Of a stretch of 64,000 nucleotides of DNA, positions 1-8,302 are shown piece by piece. Position 1 is the stretch's first letter; every line of letters begins with the position of its first letter. The position numbers and the translations under genes are program-made. The DNA comes from Paenibacillus sp. NFR01. GTDB lineage: Bacteria; Bacillota; Bacilli; Paenibacillales; Paenibacillaceae. The stretch is from contig NZ_FOIK01000001.1 in assembly GCF_900111565.1 (NCBI RefSeq), positions 744,001 to 808,000 of the forward strand, written 5' to 3'. A model generated the notes under the pieces. That model searched no databases, was not told where the DNA came from, and saw only the letters and a list, made by a program, of their open reading frames with translations.

Positions 1-1
1 G

Positions 2-217
2 TTTGTCGATATCGAAGTGATCTGCTCCGATAAAGCCGAGCACCGGCAGCGGGTCGAAACGCGCGTCTCCGACATTGCAGGCCATGTTCAGCCCACGTGG
101 GACGAGGTGGTGAACCGGCATTACGAGGACTGGGATCTGGAGCGTATCGTAATCGACACTGCTTGGCGCACGGTGGAGGAAAGTCTTGCCGAATTAACAC
201 GGCTGTTAAACCTGTAA
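2..217 (+). CDS. AAA-type P-loop kinase, C-terminal fragment
   Basis: Only the last 71 codons lie in the window; the frame is open from base 2, so the start is outside. The tail has a hydrophobic strand followed by CSD and a charged helix, then R-V-E-T-R, PTWDEVV and a final IDTA before the stop. This pattern is typical of the C-terminal half of small AAA_33 nucleotide-binding kinases, where an arginine-rich lid helix follows the substrate strand. No Walker A motif is visible because that half is missing. The family call is inferred from pattern recall; a generic hypothetical ATP-binding protein is the alternative. It converges on the sigma/anti-sigma pair across a terminator. Confidence 0.5.
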   Translation, partial: FVDIEVICSDKAEHRQRVETRVSDIAGHVQPTWDEVVNRHYEDWDLERIVIDTAWRTVEESLAELTRLLNL

Positions 218-255
218 CCGGATTCGTGCTAGCTTTCATCCGTCGTTCCAAATCG

Positions 256-308
256 AAAAGGCCGCCCCGGCAAGCCATTACTTGGCGAGCGGGACGGCCT
301 TTGCTTTT
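256..308. terminator. Bidirectional rho-independent terminator
   Basis: A GC-rich stem (AGGCCG...CGGCCT with an inner GCAAG/CTTGGC part) has A-rich sequence on the left and a T-rich tail on the right. It sits between two convergent genes and can serve both. Confidence 0.75.
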
Positions 309-328
309 GTGAGGACATCATGCGGCGA

Positions 329-1192
329 TTACTTCTGCGGTGCCATGTTGTTGTAGATGCGGGTCGCGTTTACTTTGCCGGTGCTTACGTCATCGCTTGT
401 ATACCCGGAGACGATATTGCCGACCTTGAAGTCTTTCTGCAGCAGTTCGTCGGAAGGTTCTGCGGCCGTAGGACCGTCGATGCCCATTTGCGTATCCGGG
501 GTGATCGTTACCCACAGGTCGCCGACCTTGAAGCTTTTGCCGTCCGCGCTGACTTCCGTAATTTCGCCGTCGATGTTGACCATGGCTTTGCCTTTAATGG
601 CCGGAGACGGTTCCGTGGATTCCGCGCTTTGCGGCGCAAAATTGTTGTAGATGGCGTCCGCCGTTACTTTGCCGGTGCTGACATCCTGCGTGGTAAATCC
701 GGATACCGCGTTGCCGACCTTAAATTCCTTTTGCAAAAATTCCTCGGAAGGCGGGGTGGAGCCTGGTTCTGTGCTGCCCATGGTCGTTTGGTCGGTGACG
801 GTCACCCAGAGATCGCCCACTTTAAAGCTTTTGCCGTCGGCGCTGACTTCGGAAATGATGCCATCGATATTGACGGCCATTTTTCCCATGATCGGCGGTT
901 TCTGCGAAGTGGAGGCCGTCGGCTGAGCGACCGGCTCCGTGGTTCCGTTGTTTGGATTTAGACTCAGAATGCCAGCCGCCAATACCGCGCATGCCGCGGC
1001 TCCTACGGCCCAAGCCGTTACTTTGCTCTTTTTCGTCATTGCTGTTTTCATCTCAAATCGCTCCTTCGCTGATTTTGTAGGTTCGGGTATTTCTTGTTCC
1101 ATGTGCTGCAACAGCTTCTCCATCGTCGCTTGTTCAAAGTTCTCGCTGGTCTTCACATGGGACATTGCGGATTTATATACTGATTTCTTCAT
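329..1192 (-). CDS. Membrane anti-sigma-like protein with two tandem extracellular domains
   Basis: The protein has 287 residues. An N-terminal cytoplasmic part of about 57 residues is followed by one membrane segment (about 58-76) and a Pro/Thr-rich linker. Two copies of a roughly 85-residue domain follow (about 102-185 and 197-287). Each copy contains VNIDG, SADGKSFKVGDLWVT, DFKVGN or EFKVGN, VSG and DVSTGKV, and ends in IYNN. The ATG at 1192 is chosen because GGAGG lies 8 bases upstream; the TTG at 1207 has no good site. It overlaps the end of the sigma-factor gene, the usual sigma/anti-sigma arrangement, so it probably binds that sigma factor and senses something outside the cell. The repeats resemble DUF5666-type beta domains, but I do not assign the family firmly. 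Confidence 0.75.
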   Translation of the reverse strand: MKKSVYKSAMSHVKTSENFEQATMEKLLQHMEQEIPEPTKSAKERFEMKTAMTKKSKVTAWAVGAAACAVLAAGILSLNPNNGTTEPVAQPTASTSQKPPIMGKMAVNIDGIISEVSADGKSFKVGDLWVTVTDQTTMGSTEPGSTPPSEEFLQKEFKVGNAVSGFTTQDVSTGKVTADAIYNNFAPQSAESTEPSPAIKGKAMVNIDGEITEVSADGKSFKVGDLWVTITPDTQMGIDGPTAAEPSDELLQKDFKVGNIVSGYTSDDVSTGKVNATRIYNNMAPQK

Positions 1193-1670
1193 TCTCCAGG
1201 CCTCCAATCGTCTCTTTTAAGAGCAGGCGTCCCCGGGCGAGCCATGTCCCCACGGTTGCGGGTTTGGCGTTTAGCAATTCGGCTATTTCCTGAATCGAAT
1301 ACCCCTCGTAATAATGTAAATGGATCGGGATCCGGTATTTTTTGTCCAGAGAGAGTACGGCTTGCAATACCTCGCTTTCTTCACTGGGAAGATAGCTTAA
1401 ATCTTCGGGCACGGGGTTGCGGCTCTTGAACCACCCGGCTTTCAGCATGTTTTTGCTTTTGTTGATCGTCGTCCGAATCAGCCAGGCTTTTTCATGCTCG
1501 CTGCTTTCGAACACCGGGCGCTTCTGCAAATAGGTCAGGAAGACGTCCTGCGCCACCTCTTCGGCGTCGGCGATATTTTTCAGATAGGCGAAAGCGACTT
1601 TGATCAGACTTTGCGAATATAGATCCAAGGCCCGCCGCACAGATTCATTGAGCTCAGATGAATTGTACAC
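1173..1670 (-). CDS. ECF-type RNA polymerase sigma factor
   Basis: A 165-residue sigma-70 family regulator with region 2 (VAFAYLKN-ADAEEVAQDVFL, about residues 30-55) and region 4 (about 105-155, with HLHYYEGYSIQEIAELL and a helix-turn-helix ending ATVGTWLARGR). Regions 1 and 3 are absent, as in extracytoplasmic-function sigma factors. GTG at 1670 is preferred over GTG at 1688 because an AAGGGGG site lies 7 bases upstream. The last 20 bases overlap the anti-sigma-like gene, indicating coupled translation. Targets are unknown; autoregulation is usual for this class but I could not identify a promoter with confidence. Confidence 0.9.
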   Translation of the reverse strand: MYNSSELNESVRRALDLYSQSLIKVAFAYLKNIADAEEVAQDVFLTYLQKRPVFESSEHEKAWLIRTTINKSKNMLKAGWFKSRNPVPEDLSYLPSEESEVLQAVLSLDKKYRIPIHLHYYEGYSIQEIAELLNAKPATVGTWLARGRLLLKETIGGLENEEISI

Positions 1671-1875
1671 CTCAGGTCCCCCTTTCACTTTAAATACAAT
1701 CGAGGGGCTGCAAATTTTTCATTCCCACTACATTTTTTTTGAAAAAGAATAATTTCATGCTTCCCAATGGCTGTAGACGCAAAAAACTTACGGATGAGTG
1801 CAATCCGGACGAGAGGAAAAATATGCCTCCGTGCCGAATCTTGTTTCTAACCAATACATAGCCGGAGGGTTCGAT

Positions 1876-2598
1876 ATGGCGCGGAGAAAAAGCAGAGCCA
1901 GGCAGGAGGAAGCGTTTTTTCAAGCGGTAAGCGGATTGGTGATGCTGGGCTTGGGGCTGGGCGGTTATGGGGCTACCCGTTCCTTTGAAGGTGCCATCGT
2001 CGGGGTCGTCCTTGGCTTTGGAGTCGTTTTTGCGCTGATGATCGTCTTGTGCCAGCAACGGACCGAACGCTTGAAGCGTTCCGGCATCGCCGAGATCGAC
2101 AAGATGGAGGGCATCCAGTTTGAAAAATACCTGGGGCATTTGTTCCGTTCCCAAGGTTATGTGGTGGAAGCTACAAAAGTCGCCGGCGACTACGGTGCCG
2201 ATCTTCTTTTGCGGAAGGACGGCATAAAGATTGCGGTGCAAGCCAAACGCTACAGCCAAAATGTCGGGATCAAAGCCGTGCAGGAAGCGCAAGCTTCGAT
2301 TGCCCATTATGCGGCCAACGAGGCCTGGGTGGTGACCAACAGCGATTATACCGTCGCTGCCTATGAGCTTGCGGAGTCGAACCGGGTCCGGTTAATCAAC
2401 CGCGAAACGCTGATCCGGATGATTCTGGCGATGAATCCCGGGGCTGTTCAAGAGGCGGAGCCGGAAGTGCAGGTAGACGCGTTTGTCTGCCCGAAATGCG
2501 GCAGCGGGCTGGTGCTCCGTACCGGACCGATGGGCCAATTTTACGGCTGCGGCAGTTTCCCGAAATGCCGGTACAGCAAATCCATCAAGGCGGTATAA
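1876..2598 (+). CDS. Membrane-anchored Mrr-like restriction endonuclease with topoisomerase zinc finger
   Basis: A 240-residue protein. Two hydrophobic segments near residues 17-55 anchor it. An Mrr_cat nuclease fold follows (about 75-180), with FEKYLGHLFRSQGY, the catalytic acidic residue in GDYGADLLL and the Q-A-K triad strand in IAVQAKRY. A C-terminal zinc ribbon (CPKCG...YGCGSFPKC) resembles those of topoisomerase I. ATG at 1876 has GGAGGG six bases upstream; the upstream extension lacks such a site. Similar TM-Mrr-Zn proteins are common in Bacillota and may act on foreign or damaged DNA at the membrane, but the role is unproven. No methyltransferase lies nearby, so it is not a classical restriction-modification pair. 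Confidence 0.8.
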   Translation: MARRKSRARQEEAFFQAVSGLVMLGLGLGGYGATRSFEGAIVGVVLGFGVVFALMIVLCQQRTERLKRSGIAEIDKMEGIQFEKYLGHLFRSQGYVVEATKVAGDYGADLLLRKDGIKIAVQAKRYSQNVGIKAVQEAQASIAHYAANEAWVVTNSDYTVAAYELAESNRVRLINRETLIRMILAMNPGAVQEAEPEVQVDAFVCPKCGSGLVLRTGPMGQFYGCGSFPKCRYSKSIKAV

Positions 2599-2600
2599 AC

Positions 2601-2639
2601 AAAAAAAGGCCATCCGTTATTGGATGGTCTTGTTTTTTG
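2601..2639. terminator. Bidirectional terminator
   Basis: Stem GGCCATCC/GGATGGTC with loop GTTATT, A-run on the left and T-run on the right, between convergent genes. Confidence 0.85.
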
Positions 2640-2650
2640 TGTCACTCAGC

Positions 2651-3457
2651 TTATACCCACTCATCAAAATGATCGCGAATAAATTGGATTTCATCTTCAT
2701 AATGCGCCAGGTGGCCCTCGTTGATCATTTTCTGATAAGCGTAATTGCCTTCGGCGGCGCCGTTCCGGAGCGTTTCGCATAAGACCGTCAGCCGCCGGAG
2801 GATCCACCCTTTTAGATCATGCGGTACGGGGAGTCCATAGGCATGAAAGAAAAGCTGCAATCGCCGCCGGCGGTCGGCCGCATGTTTATCCGGCTGATAG
2901 GCATCCGTGCTTCCCAGGGCATAGTCCGGGGCAAAGCCGGCCAGAGGAACGCAGGTGTAAGCGGAATAAGCCAGATCCCAGATACGAGGGCCGGGACCGG
3001 CCATGTCGAAATCGATCCAGGCGGCCGGCGATCCGTTTTGAAAGACAACATTATACAAAGCGGCATCGTTATGGCAGATGACTTCATGATCGCTTGCATC
3101 GAAGAGGCTCATTTGCCACCGGAGTCCGGCACCGGGTACGAATCCTTGGGCTGCATTGTGATACTGTCTTAACAGCCGGGCAACGCCGGTCAGCGATTCA
3201 TCCGACCACATGTAAGGCTCCATTTCGGGATAACGGTTTCCGGGAACGTCTCCTTCCACGAACGACAAGATTTCACGCCCGGATTCATCAATGCCGAGAA
3301 ACCGCGGTGCACCATTAAACTCCTGCTTGTGCAAATGTCTCAATAATGCATGGACGGCAGGGCTCCAATAACCGGTTGGCCGGCGTACCGTGCCATGAGT
3401 CCGGACCACATGATTAACGTTGCCGCCTTCGAGCACTTCTTCCTCTTCGTAGTTCAA
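2651..3457 (-). CDS. APH-family phosphotransferase
   Basis: A 268-residue small-molecule kinase of the aminoglycoside/choline kinase fold. The catalytic loop is VICHNDAALYNVVF (about residues 130-143), the metal-binding strand is WIDFDMAGPGPRIWDLAY (about 153-170), and the N-lobe nucleotide region is short. The start is TTG at 3457, with AAGGGGGG about 8 bases upstream. The substrate cannot be read from the sequence. Members of this family phosphorylate aminoglycosides, macrolides, choline, homoserine or sugars, so drug resistance should not be assumed. It is transcribed alone, converging on the Mrr-like gene. Confidence 0.8.
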   Translation of the reverse strand: MNYEEEEVLEGGNVNHVVRTHGTVRRPTGYWSPAVHALLRHLHKQEFNGAPRFLGIDESGREILSFVEGDVPGNRYPEMEPYMWSDESLTGVARLLRQYHNAAQGFVPGAGLRWQMSLFDASDHEVICHNDAALYNVVFQNGSPAAWIDFDMAGPGPRIWDLAYSAYTCVPLAGFAPDYALGSTDAYQPDKHAADRRRRLQLFFHAYGLPVPHDLKGWILRRLTVLCETLRNGAAEGNYAYQKMINEGHLAHYEDEIQFIRDHFDEWV

Positions 3458-3566
3458 ATGGATCCCCCCTTCTTAGTAACTTGTTTTCCGCCATTATAGC
3501 CCAGGACCACTGCAGCTGAGAAGTTCATAAACATTTATAACTAATAAGGCCGATCAGGATGAGGTT

Positions 3567-4409
3567 TTATTGTCCGCTAGGAAAATCCGTCGAAAACGCC
3601 AGCTCTTTCTGGGCTTCCAAGGCAGCGAGACGCGCGGTCAACGCCTGATGAATCACCTGGTAGGCGTCGCTGCCTAAGGTGATGCGCTTTGGCGCGGGAT
3701 GCTGATCGGCACTGTCGATGATGGCCGCGGCCATTTTAGCCGGATCGCCGATGGATTCGCTGGTTCGCTCATCGAGGATGCGCCGGATGTGGGATGCCGG
3801 AGAACTATCGTAAGCATCGATTTTCGGGCCGATTTTAGAGCTTTGATAACGGAAGTTCGTGCGTGCGCCACCCGGTTCGACGATCGTTACGCCGATATTA
3901 AACGGAGCAACCTCTGCCGAGACCGCGTCCGCAAACCCTTCGATGCCCCATTTCGTGGCATGGTACAGCGAACCGCCCGGAAATGCCGTTTGACCGCCTA
4001 CGGTGGATAGCTGAATGATGCGTCCGCCGTTCTGGGCACGCAGATGGGGCAGGGAGGCGCGTATCAGATGGATGGAGCCGCTAAGATTGGTGTCGATCTG
4101 ATGGGTGATCTGTTCCACCGTCAATTCTTCCGCGGCGCCGAACAACCCATACCCGGCGTTGCTGACGACAACATCAATGTTGCCAAGCTCCTTAAACGCC
4201 TGATCAACAACCGCATAAACAGCCGGGATTTCAGTTACATCCAATTGGGCAACCCACAGAAGATCGCCATATTGCATCTTCAGATCCTCGACAGCCATCA
4301 AATTTCGTACAGTTCCTGCGACCCGGTCCCCGCGTTCCAGCAGCTGCTCCGCCATATGCCGGCCGAATCCGCTGCTGATTCCTGTAATCAGCCATGTTTT
4401 TTGTGCCAT
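3567..4409 (-). CDS. Short-chain dehydrogenase/reductase
   Basis: A 280-residue classical SDR. The Rossmann motif is TGISSGFG near the N-terminus, the NAG motif is VSNAGYG (about residues 85-91), and the catalytic Ser and YxxxK lie in QLSTVGG and LYHATK (about 138-160). SDRs of this type use NAD(P)H to interconvert alcohols and carbonyls; the substrate is unknown. The gene is divergent from a TetR repressor across 160 bases that hold two copies of a palindromic operator, so it is very likely the repressor's main target. Confidence 0.88.
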   Translation of the reverse strand: MAQKTWLITGISSGFGRHMAEQLLERGDRVAGTVRNLMAVEDLKMQYGDLLWVAQLDVTEIPAVYAVVDQAFKELGNIDVVVSNAGYGLFGAAEELTVEQITHQIDTNLSGSIHLIRASLPHLRAQNGGRIIQLSTVGGQTAFPGGSLYHATKWGIEGFADAVSAEVAPFNIGVTIVEPGGARTNFRYQSSKIGPKIDAYDSSPASHIRRILDERTSESIGDPAKMAAAIIDSADQHPAPKRITLGSDAYQVIHQALTARLAALEAQKELAFSTDFPSGQ

Positions 4410-4452
4410 GATCCATTCCTTCTTTCGGATAAAATATCGATCAGCAAAATAA

Positions 4453-4497
4453 TAACTAACCGGTTAGTTAAATATAATTGTATCTAAACGGTTAGTC
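4453..4497. promoter_or_regulatory. Two-copy palindromic operator between SDR and TetR genes
   Basis: Bases 4453-4470 form a perfect 18-base palindrome, TAACTAACCGGTTAGTTA. A second copy of its core, CTAAACGGTTAG at 4484-4495, differs at one base, and the two centres are 28 bp apart. The site lies between divergent start codons, exactly where a TetR dimer pair would control both genes. Binding by the adjacent TetR is inferred. Confidence 0.8.
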
Positions 4498-4569
4498 AAG
4501 CATGGATTTGAAATGGTATACTGTTGAGTAGGCTTCAAACACGGAGAACCTAATAAGAGGATGATTGTC

Positions 4570-5148
4570 ATGAGAAATGCCGAAGCTTCACGGGAAGCGA
4601 TACTGAACGCCGCCATGGAGGAATTTTCCGCCTTCGGCATCGCCGGAGCGCGGGTAGACCGCATCGCGAAAACGGCCGGCTGCAATAAGAATTTGATTTA
4701 CATTTATTTTGGCAATAAAGAAACGCTGTTTACGACCGTACTGGAGAAAAATTTGGAGTATGCTTTTGAAGTCGGCACCTTCAATGCGGAGGATCTATCC
4801 GGATTCGCGTCCGGCGTTTTCGATTTTGCCATGGCGCATCCGAAAGTGATGCGGCTGCTCATGTGGTTTACGCTGGAGCAGAATTCGCTGAATCTCCGTG
4901 ACCGGGATGTCCTGCACGACAAGAAGCTGCAGAAGATCCTTGAGGCACAGAACACCGGAAAAATCAGTGCGGCGCTGCCGGCGAATTTTCTGCTGACCGC
5001 CATGATGTCAATCGCCACGGCCTATAGCGCGGTAAATCCCTTTGGACCTTCGCTCGATCCGGACGCCTTAAAGGATCTGGAGGCTTTAAAAACCTCCGTT
5101 GCCAAAGCCGTAACGCTGCTGGCCGCGCCAAACAGCCCCCAACGTTGA
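4570..5148 (+). CDS. TetR-family transcriptional repressor
   Basis: A 192-residue regulator. The N-terminal helix-turn-helix (about residues 10-55) has REAILNAAMEEF, GARVDRIAKTAG and the family-typical NLIYIYFGNKETLF. The C-terminal ligand domain is variable. ATG at 4570 is chosen over ATG at 4561 because AGAGGA is well spaced for it. It is divergent from the SDR gene with a duplicated palindrome between them and probably represses both itself and the SDR until a small ligand binds. Confidence 0.9.
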   Translation: MRNAEASREAILNAAMEEFSAFGIAGARVDRIAKTAGCNKNLIYIYFGNKETLFTTVLEKNLEYAFEVGTFNAEDLSGFASGVFDFAMAHPKVMRLLMWFTLEQNSLNLRDRDVLHDKKLQKILEAQNTGKISAALPANFLLTAMMSIATAYSAVNPFGPSLDPDALKDLEALKTSVAKAVTLLAAPNSPQR

Positions 5149-5172
5149 TCGTTCAACGGAAGGGGCTTTTTT
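5134..5172 (+). terminator. Terminator of the tetR gene
   Basis: AGCCCCC...GGGGCT with an inner CGTTGA/TCAACG stem, then six T. The stem begins inside the last codons of the gene. Confidence 0.8.
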
Positions 5173-5180
5173 AATGCTTT

Positions 5181-6146
5181 TTAATTTTGGTCCGCATCTG
5201 TGTACTTCTGTTCGAGCTCGGATTTCTGCCGCAAATGGTGCCGGAAATGCATGCCGATCATTTGAAACCATTCCTGGGCGTTCAGCCAGCCGAACCCGTC
5301 ATGTTTGACCTTTAGGTTGTGGTTAACCTCCGAAAGCCGGGATTCCCATTCGGCCATCCTCTTCAGCACTACATCGAGACCATCCCTCAATTCATCGGTA
5401 CCCCGTGAATTATCCGGCGTATTCTCCGGACCGTCCGGAAGACGGATGCGGATGTCCGGGAAAGCGCCCGCTTCGAACAGCGCGGCTCCGCCTGCCGTTT
5501 TACCTTCAGGCTGCTCTTCCGCTGCTGACGCGCAGCGCTCCACTTGGTCCAGGTAGTCCAGCGCCGCGAGAATCAGATGATCGTACATCTGGCCGAGCGA
5601 CCAGACGTCCGGCGCCGATTTATAGCGCAGCTGGGGGATGGAGTACTTTTTCAACGCGCTTTGATATTCCCCGATTACAGCAGCATATTGCTCCATGAAA
5701 TTACCCTTTAATTCGGCAAGCAGAGCTTCCAAACGGTCTAAATTCTGTTCATTGGCGGAATTCAAAAATTCACGGTTTTGCTTCACGAACGATATTTGCT
5801 CAAACGTCTGGCGAAATGTTAATAACGTCTTGCCGTCCGCTTCCGCGAAAGTTGCCGTGATCTGGAAAGGCGGAGCGTTCAGGTGCCTAAGCACAATTCG
5901 CTCGTACGGAACGATCTCCTCAAACATGCTGCGATTGGGATAGTCCGTACCGTCAGGACCGTGCATGACAAACCGCCATTCACCGCCGGGCCTAGGGTCG
6001 AATTCCTGGAAGGTGCTGCTGAATCCCAGCGGTCCCCACCAGCGGGCAAGACGTTCGGGGGTTGTCCAGGCTTCAAAGACCTGCTTCCGGGAAAAAGCAA
6101 ATGTCCGCGAGTTCACCACTTCGTTGTCGCCGATATTCGTTGTCAT
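5181..6146 (-). CDS. AHSA1/SRPBCC - DinB fusion protein
   Basis: The 321-residue protein joins two families usually encoded separately. Residues 1-145 are an AHSA1-type SRPBCC domain (RTFAFSRKQVFEAWT, RWWGPLGF, FDPRPGGEWRFVMHGPDG). Residues 151-321 are a DinB-like four-helix bundle (WSLGQMYDHLI, then WFQMIGMHFRHHLRQ) with histidines placed as in metal-binding DinB proteins. An internal ATG at 5696 has AAAGGG 7-8 bases upstream, so the DinB half may also be made alone. The gene starts 45 bases after the MFS gene on the same strand and may share its transcript. The function of either half is unknown; detoxification or small-ligand binding is a guess. Confidence 0.82.
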   Translation of the reverse strand: MTTNIGDNEVVNSRTFAFSRKQVFEAWTTPERLARWWGPLGFSSTFQEFDPRPGGEWRFVMHGPDGTDYPNRSMFEEIVPYERIVLRHLNAPPFQITATFAEADGKTLLTFRQTFEQISFVKQNREFLNSANEQNLDRLEALLAELKGNFMEQYAAVIGEYQSALKKYSIPQLRYKSAPDVWSLGQMYDHLILAALDYLDQVERCASAAEEQPEGKTAGGAALFEAGAFPDIRIRLPDGPENTPDNSRGTDELRDGLDVVLKRMAEWESRLSEVNHNLKVKHDGFGWLNAQEWFQMIGMHFRHHLRQKSELEQKYTDADQN

Positions 6147-6190
6147 GGCGTACCCTCCTTAAGTGAGTGGTTGTAGACCGAAATCTGAGT

Positions 6191-7327
6191 TTATGCAACG
6201 TATCTCCGGTGCAACCCGAACCCGAACAGCGTTCCGGCCAGCGATAACGCCGCGATGCAGAAATACATCGTTTGGCCGCCAAAAGCGTTGTACAGCAGGC
6301 CGCCCGCGTAAGAGGACAGGATACCGGAGACGCCGAAGAACAGCAAAGCCAGAACGGTTTGGCCCGTGGCCCGCCATTCGGCAGGAACGATGCTGTACAG
6401 ATACTGGATCGCCGCTGAATAGAACACCGGGAAGGTCAGGAGCTGCAGCACTTGCAGGTAGGCCAGCAGATGCGGATCGCTGATCCAGGCCGACAGGAAA
6501 AAGCGAATAAAATAAAACGCACCGGCAATGGTGATCGTGATCAGCTCCTTGCCGCTGCGCAGCCAGCGGTAGCTGAGTGCGAACACGACGATTTCGCTGG
6601 CTGCTGCAATGAAAAAGGATTGCCCCACGAGCTGCGATTTGCCGCCCAGCTCCAGAATGTACACCCCGAGAAAGGTATCGTTCATCCGCGCCGGGACGGA
6701 GCTGACGAAGATCAGGAGCAGGAACAGGAGCGTCTGCCGGTTCGCCAGAAACTGCTTGAGGCTGTTTAATGTGACGGGCTTGCCGGCGACGGGCGCATCG
6801 GGCATTTTCCAGCAGAGCAACAGTCCCAGCATGCTGCTTGCGGCGAACAGCAGGCCAAGCCCATGCGCGCCGAAATAGACAAGTACATACCCGGTCAGCA
6901 GCGCCATCACGCCGTAGCCCAGCGCGCCATAGGTACGGATCGAACCGTAGCTGATCCCTTCGCTTTCGGCAATGCGGAAGTTGAGGCTCTCGGTCAGGGG
7001 ATCGATCGGCATCAATACGAAATAGAGCAGCATGGCGAAGATGACAAGCATAGTATAACTCGCTGATGCATACAGCAGATAACCGAGCACAGCGGAACAA
7101 ACAAGCAAGAGCAGCAGGACTTTGCGGATCGTCTTCGTCCGGTCGCTGATCATGCCCCAGAGGGGCTGGGCGATGATGGTCACAACGCCGCCGGTTCCGA
7201 TGATGAAGCCGATTTTGGCGGGACTGAGGCCTTGATTATCCAGATAGACCGGCAGAAACGGAATAAACATGGCGAGCAAAGCAAAATAGATGAAATTAAA
7301 TCCTTTCAACAAAAATGACGTGTTCAT
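6191..7327 (-). CDS. MFS transporter (MFS_1-like)
   Basis: A 378-residue membrane protein with about 12 hydrophobic segments. The start region MNTSFLLKGFNFIYFALLAM and the loop after segment 2 (GMISDRTKTIRK, the MFS signature D-R-T/x-x-R) fit the MFS_1-like group related to nucleoside and phenylpropionate permeases. ATG at 7327 is preferred because AAGGAG lies 9 bases upstream; the longer frame to 7420 lacks a site. The substrate is unknown. It may be co-transcribed with the AHSA1-DinB gene and is divergent from exonuclease III. Confidence 0.85.
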   Translation of the reverse strand: MNTSFLLKGFNFIYFALLAMFIPFLPVYLDNQGLSPAKIGFIIGTGGVVTIIAQPLWGMISDRTKTIRKVLLLLLVCSAVLGYLLYASASYTMLVIFAMLLYFVLMPIDPLTESLNFRIAESEGISYGSIRTYGALGYGVMALLTGYVLVYFGAHGLGLLFAASSMLGLLLCWKMPDAPVAGKPVTLNSLKQFLANRQTLLFLLLIFVSSVPARMNDTFLGVYILELGGKSQLVGQSFFIAAASEIVVFALSYRWLRSGKELITITIAGAFYFIRFFLSAWISDPHLLAYLQVLQLLTFPVFYSAAIQYLYSIVPAEWRATGQTVLALLFFGVSGILSSYAGGLLYNAFGGQTMYFCIAALSLAGTLFGFGLHRRYVA

Positions 7328-7459
7328 GTTGCGGTGCTCCTTACATATAAGGTCAATTAAAACAATCCTCCTTATTGTACCACAGACTCCCGATTCGCCC
7401 GCGCACGGTTTATGGTACACTGGATAGCAGTCATGCGTTTATGGAGAGGACGGAGAAGG

Positions 7460-8227
7460 ATGAAACTGGTATCGTGGAATGTCAACGGGCTGCGCGCTTG
7501 CGTGAGCAAAGGGTTTAACGATTATTTCAAGGAAGCGGACGCCGATATCTTCTGCGTGCAGGAGACGAAGCTGCAGGAAGGCCAGATCGCCATGGAACAT
7601 GGCGGTATCTATGAAGAATACTGGAATTATGCGCTGAAAAAAGGCTACTCCGGCACAGCCGTCTTCACCAAGATCAAACCGCTGTCCGTGCGTTACGGCG
7701 TCGGCTTTGGCGAGGAGACGCAGGACGAAGGACGGATCATTACTTTGGAATTCGCCGGTTTTTACCTGGTGAATGTCTATACGCCGAATGCCAAACGTGA
7801 TCTGTCGCGGCTGGAGTACCGCATGGATTGGGAGGACCGGTTCCGCGACTATCTGCTCGCGCTGGACAAGCTGAAGCCGGTCGTCGTCTGCGGCGACCTG
7901 AACGTGGCGCATCAGGAGATCGACATCAAGAATGCCCGGTCGAACCGCGGCAACTCCGGCTTCACGGATGAAGAGCGCGGCAAGATGACCGAGCTGCTGG
8001 GCGCCGGCTTCATCGATACGTTCCGGCATCTGTATCCGGATAAGGAAGGCGCCTATACATGGTGGTCCTATATGCCGAAGATCCGCGAGCGCAATGTGGG
8101 CTGGCGCATCGACTATTTTCTGGCCTCGGAACGGCTGGCTCCATTTATTCAGGAAGCGGGAATGGACTGTCATATTCTGGGCAGCGACCATTGTCCGGTG
8201 GTGCTGGAGCTGAACGATCCGGCATAG
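7460..8227 (+). CDS. xth: Exodeoxyribonuclease III
   Basis: A 255-residue DNA repair enzyme of the ExoIII/APE1 family that cleaves abasic sites and removes 3' blocking groups in base-excision repair. It starts MKLVSWNVNGLRA and has the metal-binding ETK motif (residues 34-36), GDLNVAH with its catalytic Asp and Asn, and the terminal GSDHCPVVLEL with the catalytic histidine. Length matches the family. ATG at 7460 is fixed by the conserved N-terminus; the frame extends 48 bases upstream without homology. Confidence 0.96.
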   Translation: MKLVSWNVNGLRACVSKGFNDYFKEADADIFCVQETKLQEGQIAMEHGGIYEEYWNYALKKGYSGTAVFTKIKPLSVRYGVGFGEETQDEGRIITLEFAGFYLVNVYTPNAKRDLSRLEYRMDWEDRFRDYLLALDKLKPVVVCGDLNVAHQEIDIKNARSNRGNSGFTDEERGKMTELLGAGFIDTFRHLYPDKEGAYTWWSYMPKIRERNVGWRIDYFLASERLAPFIQEAGMDCHILGSDHCPVVLELNDPA

Positions 8228-8302
8228 GAAGTGTTGCATATCGTTGCCATGTCTGCCCCGCCCGGCGCATATACATGTTCCGAGAGGAGCGTGTACACCG
8301 CG

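Noticed and set aside
329..961. Long open frame on the plus strand across the anti-sigma gene
   Set aside because: It mirrors the repeated coding region on the minus strand, has no ribosome site and no recognisable domain.
2651..3457. Aminoglycoside resistance gene
   Set aside because: The kinase fold is clear but nothing in the sequence ties it to aminoglycosides, so only the broad family is called.
6159..7100. 313-codon minus frame overlapping the MFS gene
   Set aside because: Arg/Ala-rich shadow of the transporter in another frame with no membrane pattern.
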